Part shown: one piece after another, positions 23,354 to 30,883 of the stretch
Layout: every line of letters starts with the position of its first letter
Position numbering within the stretch: position 1 is the stretch's first letter
DNA from: an uncultured Veillonella sp.
GTDB taxonomy: Bacteria > Bacillota > Negativicutes > Veillonellales > Veillonellaceae
DNA: 35,913 bases
Reading direction: 5' to 3'
NCBI RefSeq assembly: GCF_900545795.1
Contig: NZ_URAR01000019.1
Location: forward strand, 1 to 35,913
Position numbers and translations under genes: made by a program
Notes under the pieces: generated by a model
The model's database searches: none
What the model saw: the letters and a program-made list of their open reading frames with translations, nothing else
Told to the model about the DNA's origin: nothing

Positions 23354-23395
23354 AAAATTTTACAATTTGTATAGATATTTTATGCAAATATAATT

Positions 23396-23602
23396 TTATT
23401 CGCCAATTCGCACTTCATCAATGATTTGTTTTACTTCAGTCTCTACACTTTGAAGCATGAGGGAGCACTCTTTTACAAGGGTAAGCCCCTTCTTATATTG
23501 GGCCAATAAATCGCTTATAGATAGCTCATTTTCATCTAAATTTTTAACGATTTCTTCCAGTGCAGCATATTTCTTTTCATAGTTTTTCAATGTATTCGCC
23601 AT
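23396..23602 (-). CDS. xseB: Exonuclease VII small subunit
   Basis: Short helical protein of 68 residues that pairs with XseA to form exonuclease VII. It shows the family pattern: a first amphipathic helix with YEKKYAALEEIVKNLD, the ELSISDLLAQYKKG turn and a second helix ending in VKQIIDEV. It follows xseA by 15 bases with AAAGGAG upstream. It is in the normal genomic context. Confidence 0.93.
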   Translation of the reverse strand: MANTLKNYEKKYAALEEIVKNLDENELSISDLLAQYKKGLTLVKECSLMLQSVETEVKQIIDEVRIGE

Positions 23603-23617
23603 AGTAATTGAACTCCT

Positions 23618-24832
23618 TTATTTACTTTTAAATGAATTGCTTATATCTTCTACAGTGGCACCGATTTGTCCATCTTGTAAAGTAATGACTAATGTATCGC
23701 CAGTTGCTACATCCTTAACTGAGCGAATACTGCGCCCCTCTACTTCTACCTTACTATAACCTTTTACTAATAGGTGGAGAGGGTTGAGCAATTCTAATTG
23801 TTGGGCTAATAAGGCTAGTTTATTTTCTTGTTTTTGTATTTGCGCCTTACTGCAATGCCCTAAATTATGCATACATTCATCGAGTTTACTACGCTCTTTA
23901 TGAATCAACGTCAATGCAGGTATCCCTAATTTACGATTGAATAAAGCTTGTAACTCTTGTTTTTTTACTTCCAAGGTGCGATTCATTACATAATGTAAAT
24001 ATTCTTGCTTCTCTTCCAAGCGACGCAACAAATAAGCCACTGGAAATACCGTTAATTCGGCTGCATGACTGGGCGTAGCACCGCGAGCATCAGCCGCAAA
24101 ATCACAAAGTGTATAATCGGTTTCGTGTCCCACAGCAGAAACGATAGGCTTCTGACAATGATACACAGCCTCTACTACTTGACGATCATTAAAGCACCAT
24201 AAGTCTTCCATAGAGCCACCGCCACGCCCTACAATGATCAACTCTACCTCTTTATCTGCATCAGCCGCCTTTATCCCCTTAGATATAATAGGACCTGCTT
24301 TTTCTCCTTGAACTTGCACTGGGAAAAGTTTAAAGGTGACAAATGGATTTCGTTGTTTAGCAACATGCAAAATATCATGTAATACAGCCCCTGATTCTGA
24401 TGTAACTAACCCAATACAAGTAGGCATTTCTGGTAATGGCTTCTTATGTGCCTCATCGAAGTAACCTAAGGCAGTCAATTCTTTTTTTAGAGCTTCATAA
24501 GCTAATTGATAAGGACTCTTCTGTCCAATCTCTAAATCATTACAAATAAGGCTTAAACGACCTGTTTTTTCATAAAAGTTTATTGTTGCTCTCATAGTCA
24601 CAAATAGACCATTCTCTAGAGCGCCTACTAAGCCCTTCTTTTGCGCCGTACTAGACCACAAAGCTACATCTATAGAGGCATCATCATCCTTAATAGAGAA
24701 ATAATAATGTCCCGTGCTATGACGCTTTAAATTAGAAATAGTACCGCCTACATAGCAGTTTTTTAATAAATATTCGCGTTCTAATGTGCGTTTAACTAAT
24801 CCGCACAAACGCGTGACGGAGAATACATCCAT
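23618..24832 (-). CDS. xseA: Exonuclease VII large subunit
   Basis: Catalytic subunit of exonuclease VII, which degrades single-stranded DNA. The start is placed at the ATG at 24832 (404 residues), where GGAAGGAG lies about five bases upstream; an in-frame ATG at 24850 precedes that SD. The N-terminal OB fold spans about 1-100. The core contains IVGRGGGSMEDLW, FNDRQVVEAV and AVGHETDYTLCDFAADARGA (active-site motif). C-terminal coiled coils (about 250-350) follow. The upstream region carries an unusual tandem repeat. Confidence 0.95.
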   Translation of the reverse strand: MDVFSVTRLCGLVKRTLEREYLLKNCYVGGTISNLKRHSTGHYYFSIKDDDASIDVALWSSTAQKKGLVGALENGLFVTMRATINFYEKTGRLSLICNDLEIGQKSPYQLAYEALKKELTALGYFDEAHKKPLPEMPTCIGLVTSESGAVLHDILHVAKQRNPFVTFKLFPVQVQGEKAGPIISKGIKAADADKEVELIIVGRGGGSMEDLWCFNDRQVVEAVYHCQKPIVSAVGHETDYTLCDFAADARGATPSHAAELTVFPVAYLLRRLEEKQEYLHYVMNRTLEVKKQELQALFNRKLGIPALTLIHKERSKLDECMHNLGHCSKAQIQKQENKLALLAQQLELLNPLHLLVKGYSKVEVEGRSIRSVKDVATGDTLVITLQDGQIGATVEDISNSFKSK

Positions 24833-24865
24833 AAGTACTCCTTCCCTCAAGTATCAACAATATTA

Positions 24866-25003
24866 CATAGCGCTTACGGTCTATAAAAAAATCTAGTCCT
24901 GTAAGACTCATCTAATGAAATAGTATTTTACATAGACCTTATGGTCTACAACCCCAAATATCTAGCCCGGTAAGAATTCATCTAATAAAATAGTATCTTC
25001 CTT
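24866..25003. repeat. Imperfect tandem duplication (about 65-70 bp unit) upstream of xseA
   Basis: Two copies of a unit, approximately 24866-24935 and 24936-25003, align over most of their length: both hold CTTA(C/T)GGTCTA, a TCTAGnCC core and CATCTAATnAAATAGTAT. The copy at 24933-24948 also contains a small perfect hairpin (TAGACC, 4-base loop, GGTCTA). Neither copy encodes a protein. It occupies the gap between the TsaD-like gene and xseA. Confidence 0.7.
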
Positions 25004-25043
25004 AGAATTTTACCTAATCACTAATAACTAAGTATATGAAAAC

Positions 25044-25069
25044 AATACCTGCTATTACTAGCAGGTATT
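25044..25069 (-). terminator. Terminator of the nusB/TsaD-like operon
   Basis: An 11-bp stem (25044-25054 with 25059-25069) with a 4-base loop is followed on the minus strand by a short TTGTTTT tract, just downstream of the TsaD-like stop codon. Confidence 0.8.
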
Positions 25070-25086
25070 TGGATACACTATACATA

Positions 25087-26142
25087 TTACAATGTAGATA
25101 ATAAACTAGCCCCATAGGCTACACCAGTCGCATTATCAGAACTATATTGAGGGCTTGCAAAATGAATGGTAATTCGTTCTTTCTGAGCATAGTCTAACAA
25201 AGCTTGGCGCAAATAAAAATTACACATTACACCGCCTACAGCAATTAAATGCTTAGCAGGGCGCTGTTTTTGATAAAAGCGTAAAAATCTAACTAATGAT
25301 AGACTAATACACTGAAACACAGCCATAGCCATAGTAGCCGTAGTATACTCGCCTCGCTCTAAACGCCTTTGCGCTTCACTACAAGGACCACCAAAACTCA
25401 TTTGCCCTTTTTTTACTGATATGGGCAAGGATCTAAAATTAGTATGTATCGCAGCATCTTCAGCATCTAAGTGTAACTGACTTGCCTTAAGGCTACTATC
25501 CTTGCTAGAGTCTAAAAGATCCCCTACATAGGCATAGGCCTTCGGATCAGCAAATACATCGCGCGCCGCAGCCTCTAAATGAGGTCCTGCCGGGAAAGGC
25601 AATCCCAAAGCAACGCCAATGCGGTCCACAAATTGCCCTCCATGCAAATCTATAGCTCCACTAATTAACTCAGAATTAAACAGCCCTTCTTCATTAGGCG
25701 TACAATACATCAATTCAGTAGTTCCACCTGATACGTGGAGACTATAAAAAGGCTCTTGAATAATATGGCCTAATTCACGGCAAGCGGCCAAGATATGATT
25801 TTCCTGATGGGAGAACTCAAATAAGGGCACTCTCATCATATGAGCTAAACTATGAGCTGTACCGCGACCAACTAAAAATGCAGGCATATACGAATTTTCT
25901 TCTCGTCGAGGAAAAGCGCTAACACCAATGCCACGGAGCACATATTCTGAAGGTAGGTCCTCCATTAATTTTGGCAAGGCCCTCATGTGTTGAAACACCA
26001 TTTCTGATTGTTGCAAACCTCTTCGCCCCGGTTTTACCTCTAATAGCTTACGAGATTCACCAAGTAATTGACCCGATTCATCAACCAAGGCACAAGACGT
26101 AGTATAACAGCTTGTATCAAGGCCTAAAAACGCCGATTTCAT
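25087..26142 (-). CDS. TsaD/Kae1-family paralogue
   Basis: ASKHA-fold protein of 351 residues related to TsaD, which makes t6A in tRNA. The N-terminal LGLDTSCYTTSCAL, the metal-binding pair in SHQENH (His112, His116), HVSGGTTEL, GLPFPAGP and the C-terminal VGGVMCN and SSDNATG motifs are present. Differences from standard TsaD include SFGGPCSEAQR in place of the usual SFSGLKT-type segment, so this appears to be the second, poorly characterised TsaD-like protein found in some Firmicutes. Its ATG overlaps the nusB stop by one base (TAATG). Whether it acts on tRNA is unknown. Confidence 0.8.
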   Translation of the reverse strand: MKSAFLGLDTSCYTTSCALVDESGQLLGESRKLLEVKPGRRGLQQSEMVFQHMRALPKLMEDLPSEYVLRGIGVSAFPRREENSYMPAFLVGRGTAHSLAHMMRVPLFEFSHQENHILAACRELGHIIQEPFYSLHVSGGTTELMYCTPNEEGLFNSELISGAIDLHGGQFVDRIGVALGLPFPAGPHLEAAARDVFADPKAYAYVGDLLDSSKDSSLKASQLHLDAEDAAIHTNFRSLPISVKKGQMSFGGPCSEAQRRLERGEYTTATMAMAVFQCISLSLVRFLRFYQKQRPAKHLIAVGGVMCNFYLRQALLDYAQKERITIHFASPQYSSDNATGVAYGASLLSTL

Positions 26143-26639
26143 TAAACTTCTCCTACACCAGTTGTGCTTTGGACAGTCTTAGTGTCTCCCTCAGTGCTAG
26201 CATCTACAGAATTTACTTTATTACGAGAAGTCTTTGGTGCATTAGATTTTCTCACCGTATCCAATACAGCATTAACAAATTTATAACTATTGTCAGCACC
26301 ATATTCTTTAGTGAGTTGAATGGCTTCATTAATAATAATGCGAGGATCTACGCCATCATTGGAATATAGCATTTCCCACGCAGCCATGCGCAATACATTG
26401 CGCTCTACAGCACCGAGATGCGCAATCTTACGCTTTGGAGAATGGCTTTGTAAAATTTCATCAATAGTTCCTAATTCTGCTTCAGTACCTTTTATAATGG
26501 CCTCTGCAAATTCTAAATCGAGGGCTGGAAAATCATCTGTAGGGATGCTCACCGGTGCATCCCCTTTATGAAATTCCGTAGCATATAAGGTTTGAAACGC
26601 ATAGACTCTAGCTAAGCGACGATTACGATTCTGTTTCAT
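26142..26639 (-). CDS. nusB: Transcription antitermination factor NusB
   Basis: All-helical RNA-binding factor of rRNA antitermination. The start is placed at the ATG at 26639 (165 residues), where AGAGGAG lies eight bases upstream inside the preceding gene; upstream in-frame ATGs lie within that gene. RNRRLARVYAFQTLYATEF opens the domain and NEAIQLTKEYGADNSYKFVNAVLD closes it. A tail of about 30 polar residues (SNAPKTSRN to the end) goes beyond the usual NusB C terminus. It overlaps the Asp23-family gene by 17 bases. Confidence 0.93.
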   Translation of the reverse strand: MKQNRNRRLARVYAFQTLYATEFHKGDAPVSIPTDDFPALDLEFAEAIIKGTEAELGTIDEILQSHSPKRKIAHLGAVERNVLRMAAWEMLYSNDGVDPRIIINEAIQLTKEYGADNSYKFVNAVLDTVRKSNAPKTSRNKVNSVDASTEGDTKTVQSTTGVGEV

Positions 26640-27024
26640 TCTTAGTCTCCTCTTTGACCTGGTCTGGTCCAATAACATGTTCAAAATGTACATCAATTCT
26701 TACATCTTGTATATCTAGCATGCGTTTCAACTCCGCCTTAATGTCTCGACGAATTTGTTCTGCCATGGCAATCAAAGAATAGCCATATAATACATTGACA
26801 TAAATATTAATTTCCAGGCCTTCTTTACGATGTTTAATATTCATACCTGGAAGATTTTTCTGTCCAAAATTTCTAGCAATACCATTTACAACACCATGAT
26901 AAAAGCTACTGCTAAGGGAGTGGTAACCGGGAATAGTGCCCATAACACGAGTTGCAATTTGCAAAATCACATCATCAGATACTTCAACTCTAATCGACTT
27001 TCTCATTGATTTATCTAGATCCAT
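26623..27024 (-). CDS. Asp23/Gls24-family protein (second copy)
   Basis: A 133-residue cytoplasmic protein of the Asp23/Gls24 envelope-stress family. The core is about residues 10-110 with VSDDVILQIATRV at the start, INIYVNVLYGYS in the middle and VRIDVHFEHV at the end. The region upstream of nusB in Firmicutes usually has one such gene (YqhY); two in tandem here suggest duplication and divergence. In Bacillus YqhY is linked to fatty-acid synthesis control, which is only suggestive here. Its ATG overlaps the stop of the preceding copy. Confidence 0.87.
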   Translation of the reverse strand: MDLDKSMRKSIRVEVSDDVILQIATRVMGTIPGYHSLSSSFYHGVVNGIARNFGQKNLPGMNIKHRKEGLEINIYVNVLYGYSLIAMAEQIRRDIKAELKRMLDIQDVRIDVHFEHVIGPDQVKEETKNETES

Positions 27025-27431
27025 TAGCGAACGCCCCCTTCATCGCCTACAGGCCTGCCACCAACTGGCGTAAAAATATCGTCAAAAACTATATCTTGAA
27101 CGAAAATATTTACAGAATCAACGGAGGTGCCAGTTAATTCAACAATGCCTGATTTTACATGCTCTTGTACGCGCAAGGCTACATCGGGAATACGGTAACC
27201 ATAACGCACTACCACATATAAATCAATAGTTAGGCTTCCATCATCACTGTGTTTTATGCGAACACCTTCCCATTGATTTTTCATGCCTACTAAATTAGCA
27301 ATATCATCGCCAGCAGTCGTACTCATAGACTCAATCCCTCTTACTTCTAAGGCTCTTAAAGAAGCAATGGTCGTATATATATTATCATTGATTTTTGTTA
27401 CACCCTCAAAAAAAGAGTTTTGTTCACTCAT
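27024..27431 (-). CDS. Asp23/Gls24-family protein (first copy)
   Basis: Asp23-domain protein. The start is taken at the ATG at 27431 (135 residues), because AAAGGCGG lies upstream; an in-frame ATG at 27458 is less well placed. The family pattern is seen in NIYTTIASLRALEVRGIESM, LTIDLYVVVRYGYRI and SVNIFVQDIVF. It is the first gene of the unit Asp23-Asp23-nusB-TsaD-like and stops with a one-base TAATG overlap onto the next copy. Whether the two copies form hetero-oligomers is untested. Confidence 0.87.
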   Translation of the reverse strand: MSEQNSFFEGVTKINDNIYTTIASLRALEVRGIESMSTTAGDDIANLVGMKNQWEGVRIKHSDDGSLTIDLYVVVRYGYRIPDVALRVQEHVKSGIVELTGTSVDSVNIFVQDIVFDDIFTPVGGRPVGDEGGVR

Positions 27432-27459
27432 AGTACGCCGCCTTTCACACATAAGCATA

Positions 27460-27503
27460 AAAGCATTTGCCTACAACGATTGCGCGTTAGAGACAAATGC
27501 TTT
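27460..27503 (-). terminator. Terminator-like hairpin after efp
   Basis: A 10-bp stem (27460-27469 with 27494-27503) and 24-base loop, followed on the minus strand by TTTT, lies 17 bases after the efp stop and just upstream of the Asp23-family unit. It probably separates the two transcripts only partly. Confidence 0.65.
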
Positions 27504-27519
27504 ACGTTTTAAAATTTAA

Positions 27520-28077
27520 TTACGCACGTTCGATGTATTGACCAGTACGAGTATCGATGCGAAGTACATCATCCACTTCGATGAATAAAGGTACTTTTAC
27601 AACATAACCGGTTTCCAAAGTAGCTGGTTTGTTACCACCAGTTGCAGTATCGCCACGGATACCAGGGTCAGTTTCAACTACGCGAAGTTCTACAGCAACT
27701 GGTAAATCAATACCAATTACAATGCCTTGGAAGAACATAATGCTTACTTCCATGTTTTCTAACAAGAAGTTTTTAGCATCACCTAATTGTTCCAAATTAA
27801 GTTCAACTTGATCATATGTTTCATTGTCCATGAATGTGTAGGCACCATCAGCCTCATATAAGTATTGCATGCGACGACGATCAACATGAGCTTTAGGCAC
27901 TTTTTCACCAGCATTGAATGTACGTTCAACAACAGCGCCAGTTTGCAAGTTCTTTAATTTACAACGAACAAACGCAGCCCCTTTACCTGGTTTTACGTGT
28001 TGGAAGTCAACAACCTGCCACACGTTGCCATCGAGCTCAATCGTTACGCCCGGACGAAAATCATTACTAGAAATCAT
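27520..28077 (-). CDS. efp: Elongation factor P
   Basis: Translation factor that relieves ribosome stalling at consecutive prolines. The 185-residue length and three beta-barrel domains are standard. The loop reaching the peptidyl-transferase centre is VKPGKGAAF with Lys32 at the tip, the residue modified in many bacteria. The C-terminal signature ending in VDDVLRIDTRTGQYIERA is present. It follows the M24 peptidase by 15 bases, the classical pepP/papA-efp arrangement. The SD precedes the ATG at GGAGGG. Confidence 0.97.
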   Translation of the reverse strand: MISSNDFRPGVTIELDGNVWQVVDFQHVKPGKGAAFVRCKLKNLQTGAVVERTFNAGEKVPKAHVDRRRMQYLYEADGAYTFMDNETYDQVELNLEQLGDAKNFLLENMEVSIMFFQGIVIGIDLPVAVELRVVETDPGIRGDTATGGNKPATLETGYVVKVPLFIEVDDVLRIDTRTGQYIERA

Positions 28078-28092
28078 TTAAAATCCCTCCGT

Positions 28093-29328
28093 TTAACCTT
28101 CTAATTCTATTAATTCCTTCGAGGTATGTGTAATAATTTCACAACCCTCGTCAGTAACAATAACAGTATCTTCAATGCGAAGACCACAATTACCGCCAGT
28201 GAGGCCACCTATGGTATGAACCCCTTCTAAATATATACCTGGCTCAATTGTTACAATCATATTTGGTTCTAATTTCGTTTTAGATTTTTTAGATGCTACC
28301 GGCTCTTCATGGATATCAAGCCCCACTCCATGGCCAGTGCCATGTTCATATACTAAGCCTTTTAAATCCTCGCGGTCAAGGAAATTCTTGCGGCATATAG
28401 CATCTAACTCGGCTCCCGTCATCCCTGCTTTTACAGCACGCACTCCATTGAGCTGAGATTCTAACACAACATTATAAATATATTTTTGAAATTCGGACGC
28501 TTTTCCCATTACGATAGTGCGCGTCATATCTGAATGATAGCCTTTGTATACAGATCCAAAGTCAAAGGTAACAAAGTCACCAGCTTCAATGACTTTATCA
28601 GATGCTACGCCATGGGGCATATTAGACCGATGACCGGAAGCCACTATAGTTTGGAAAGACGCTTCCTCTGATCCACGGCTGAGCATTTCCTTTTCTAAAA
28701 TAATGCGCGCTTCATTTTCTGTCATCCCCACTTTTAATTGTGGCAACATAGCAGCAAATGCTTCATCCCCGATCTTAGCAGCCTGTCTCATAAGATCTAG
28801 TTCATCATCCCGCTTTACAGCTCGTAACATAGTAAAGTTTTCAGATTTGAATCCTTCAATATTAGTAACTGTTTCACTCATTTTTACATATGTATCTACA
28901 GGCATATAACTGCCTTCGAAAACACATACTTTAATGGGCTGGGCACTCTTTTCGACGAGCTCTTTAATTGTTAGCCATATAGGAGATGGTTCTTTAGCTT
29001 GCTTATCAGAGGCTTTATTATCCTTAGCTTCATCTGAAGAATTCAATATATCTTCACATGATTCGCTAGCTTGAATGTTATCTACGGCTTTATTATTAGG
29101 GCTCTTCTTAACTTCATATTGAATCACTGTAAAGCCTTCACATTGATTAGTCGCTTGAATGCGATAGCGGCTATCTACAATTAAAAAGGCCTCGGTTTGT
29201 GTTATAAAGGCCACTGCCGTCGTGCCAGTAAAACCAGTGAAATACTGCAAATTAGCTTCACTGATAAGGATACTAGCATCATAATTTTTATCTTTTAAAA
29301 AGTCTTGTAAACGACGTAATCCATTCAT
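28093..29328 (-). CDS. M24-family Xaa-Pro aminopeptidase-like protein with inserted linker
   Basis: Metallopeptidase of the Xaa-Pro dipeptidase/aminopeptidase group. All five metal ligands are visible: Asp256 (TFDFG), Asp267 (HSDMTRT), His333 (GTGHGVG), Glu362 (IEPGIY) and Glu386 (RIEDT). The creatinase-like N-terminal domain is interrupted by about 40 polar, low-complexity residues (about 74-115, rich in Asn, Ser, Asp, Lys), so the protein is 411 residues against about 355 in the family. A second small insertion (GGLTGGNCG, 374-382) precedes the last ligand. It is cotranscribed with efp from an extended -10 promoter. The exact substrate cannot be set. Confidence 0.9.
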   Translation of the reverse strand: MNGLRRLQDFLKDKNYDASILISEANLQYFTGFTGTTAVAFITQTEAFLIVDSRYRIQATNQCEGFTVIQYEVKKSPNNKAVDNIQASESCEDILNSSDEAKDNKASDKQAKEPSPIWLTIKELVEKSAQPIKVCVFEGSYMPVDTYVKMSETVTNIEGFKSENFTMLRAVKRDDELDLMRQAAKIGDEAFAAMLPQLKVGMTENEARIILEKEMLSRGSEEASFQTIVASGHRSNMPHGVASDKVIEAGDFVTFDFGSVYKGYHSDMTRTIVMGKASEFQKYIYNVVLESQLNGVRAVKAGMTGAELDAICRKNFLDREDLKGLVYEHGTGHGVGLDIHEEPVASKKSKTKLEPNMIVTIEPGIYLEGVHTIGGLTGGNCGLRIEDTVIVTDEGCEIITHTSKELIELEG

Positions 29329-29363
29329 AAAAAGACTCCCTTAACTTAAAAATTTTTCATTTA

Positions 29364-29372
29364 ATGATACCA
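29364..29372 (-). promoter_or_regulatory. Extended -10 promoter of the pepP-efp unit
   Basis: The minus strand reads TGGTATCAT (29364-29372), an extended -10, with no strong -35. The ATG of the peptidase gene is 36 bases downstream. Confidence 0.5.
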
Positions 29373-29438
29373 CAAAAACGCAATTTTGACTATTACTTTT
29401 TAGGATTTCACCGCTTAAAGGAAGTTCCTAATTTATGA

Positions 29439-30152
29439 TTAAGTTATAGATTGAATATCCTTTTCATCTAGGTCCATAAAGGAGCCTAATTCTTCAATGC
29501 CCTCTAAGGTAAAAGGACCTACTGATTCGCGCTTTAAATACACTACTTCACCACCAGCCGCACCAATCATACGTTTAACTTGGTGAAATTTTCCTTCTCG
29601 TATAGTCAGCCTAGCTGCTTGGTGCGCCTCAACAGAGCCTAGTAATTCTATATCAGCAGGTTTGCATGCAGTGCCATCACCTAAAACAAGGCCGTCTTTA
29701 ATTCGATTAATCCCTTCAGTCGTTAATTCACCTGTATATTCAACATAATATACCTTATCAATTTCCTTTTTGCCATTAATTATGCGATGAGCCCAACTCC
29801 CATCATTAGTAAGCAGTAATAGACCTTCTGTGTCCTTATCTAAGCGCCCCACCGGAAATACTTCAAGAGACGTAAACTCTGGCGGCAATATATCCATTAC
29901 AGTAGCATCATAAGAATCATGGGCTGCACAAATATAGCCAGCAGGCTTATTAAATTTTACATAGTAAACCATTTGAGAACTTACTACCTCGCCATGAACT
30001 GAAACCACATCAGCATCGGTATTAATGTTAATATCTTTTTTCTTTACTACTTCACCATTGAGCATGACTACGCCTTGCTTTATAAGAGCGTGAACTTCTT
30101 TTCGCGTACCAAATGCTTTATGGGCTAAAAATTTATCGATTCGAAGACGCAT
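29439..30152 (-). CDS. RsuA/RluB-family pseudouridine synthase
   Basis: rRNA pseudouridine synthase, 237 residues. The N-terminal S4 domain spans about 1-55 (RIDKFLAHKAFGTRKEVHAL). The catalytic motif VGRLDKDTEGLLLLTNDG carries the nucleophilic aspartate, and EGKFHQVKRM is the C-terminal family motif. The size and motifs point to RsuA (16S position 516), though RluB/E/F relatives share them. It is monocistronic in appearance: a terminator lies upstream and 110 bp separates it from the next gene downstream. Confidence 0.88.
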   Translation of the reverse strand: MRLRIDKFLAHKAFGTRKEVHALIKQGVVMLNGEVVKKKDININTDADVVSVHGEVVSSQMVYYVKFNKPAGYICAAHDSYDATVMDILPPEFTSLEVFPVGRLDKDTEGLLLLTNDGSWAHRIINGKKEIDKVYYVEYTGELTTEGINRIKDGLVLGDGTACKPADIELLGSVEAHQAARLTIREGKFHQVKRMIGAAGGEVVYLKRESVGPFTLEGIEELGSFMDLDEKDIQSIT

Positions 30153-30196
30153 TGTATCACCTTATTCATTGAATATAGTTAAATTTTTCCATTAAA

Positions 30197-30226
30197 AAAT
30201 AGTAATTATAAACATAATTACTATTT
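30197..30226 (-). terminator. Terminator at the end of the cobalamin gene cluster
   Basis: A 13-bp AT-rich stem (30197-30209 with 30214-30226) followed by six T on the minus strand. A second small hairpin (AGGATTC/GAATCCT, 30234-30252) directly follows the cobC stop. Confidence 0.85.
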
Positions 30227-30253
30227 CCTATTTAGGATTCTAAAGGAATCCTC

Positions 30254-30883
30254 TTACTTAATTGTATCTAAATGCTTCGTATCATTCAAGAAATTAAGAA
30301 TATTGTGATCCTCTTCACTAGAGCCAAAATATTGTAATTTTGTAATCGATGTATTGCCTTGGCTAAAATTCCAAGAGTAATGAAGTGGCAGGTTTAAGAT
30401 TTTACAAATAATCGTGCGATTTGTCCCGCCATGAGCTACTACTAAAATAGTCTTATCTTTACCTACCTCAGTCATTTCATCATGTACAGCACTCCACGCT
30501 CGAGTTTGTACCTCTTTAAAAGTCTCTCCCTTTGGCAAGCTTAAATTTTCTGGTGAACGATACATTGTGAAAATGCCATTAGGCCATTTCGCTTCAATTT
30601 GATCATAGGTTAAGCCTTCCCACTCACCAAAATTGATTTCTTGTAAGCGTTTATCGGTTTTAAAAGACACGCTGCGCCCTTTATAAATGTATTCAGCAGT
30701 AATTCGAGCTCGATCTAAATCACTGGCAATGATACTATCAAAATGTACAGGTTTTAATACTTCAGCTACAGCCTTTGCTTGTTTAATGCCTAACTCATTG
30801 AGGGGTACATTCGTATGACCTTGGTATAGGCCTTGGTTGTTCCAATCAGTCTGTCCATGTCGAACTAAATAAATTGTGTTCAT
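30254..30883 (-). CDS. cobC: Alpha-ribazole phosphatase-like histidine phosphatase
   Basis: Histidine-phosphatase-family enzyme. The start is taken at 30883 (209 residues) because AAAGGAG lies seven bases upstream; the ATG at 30889 is too near it. RHGQTDWN carries the phosphorylated histidine, and LQEINFGEWEGLT and VAHGGT are typical of CobC and phosphoglycerate mutase-like relatives. The position at the end of a cobalamin gene cluster, overlapping cobD by 38 bases, favours removal of phosphate from alpha-ribazole phosphate or adenosylcobalamin phosphate. A general phosphoglycerate-mutase-like role cannot be excluded. Confidence 0.82.
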   Translation of the reverse strand: MNTIYLVRHGQTDWNNQGLYQGHTNVPLNELGIKQAKAVAEVLKPVHFDSIIASDLDRARITAEYIYKGRSVSFKTDKRLQEINFGEWEGLTYDQIEAKWPNGIFTMYRSPENLSLPKGETFKEVQTRAWSAVHDEMTEVGKDKTILVVAHGGTNRTIICKILNLPLHYSWNFSQGNTSITKLQYFGSSEEDHNILNFLNDTKHLDTIK

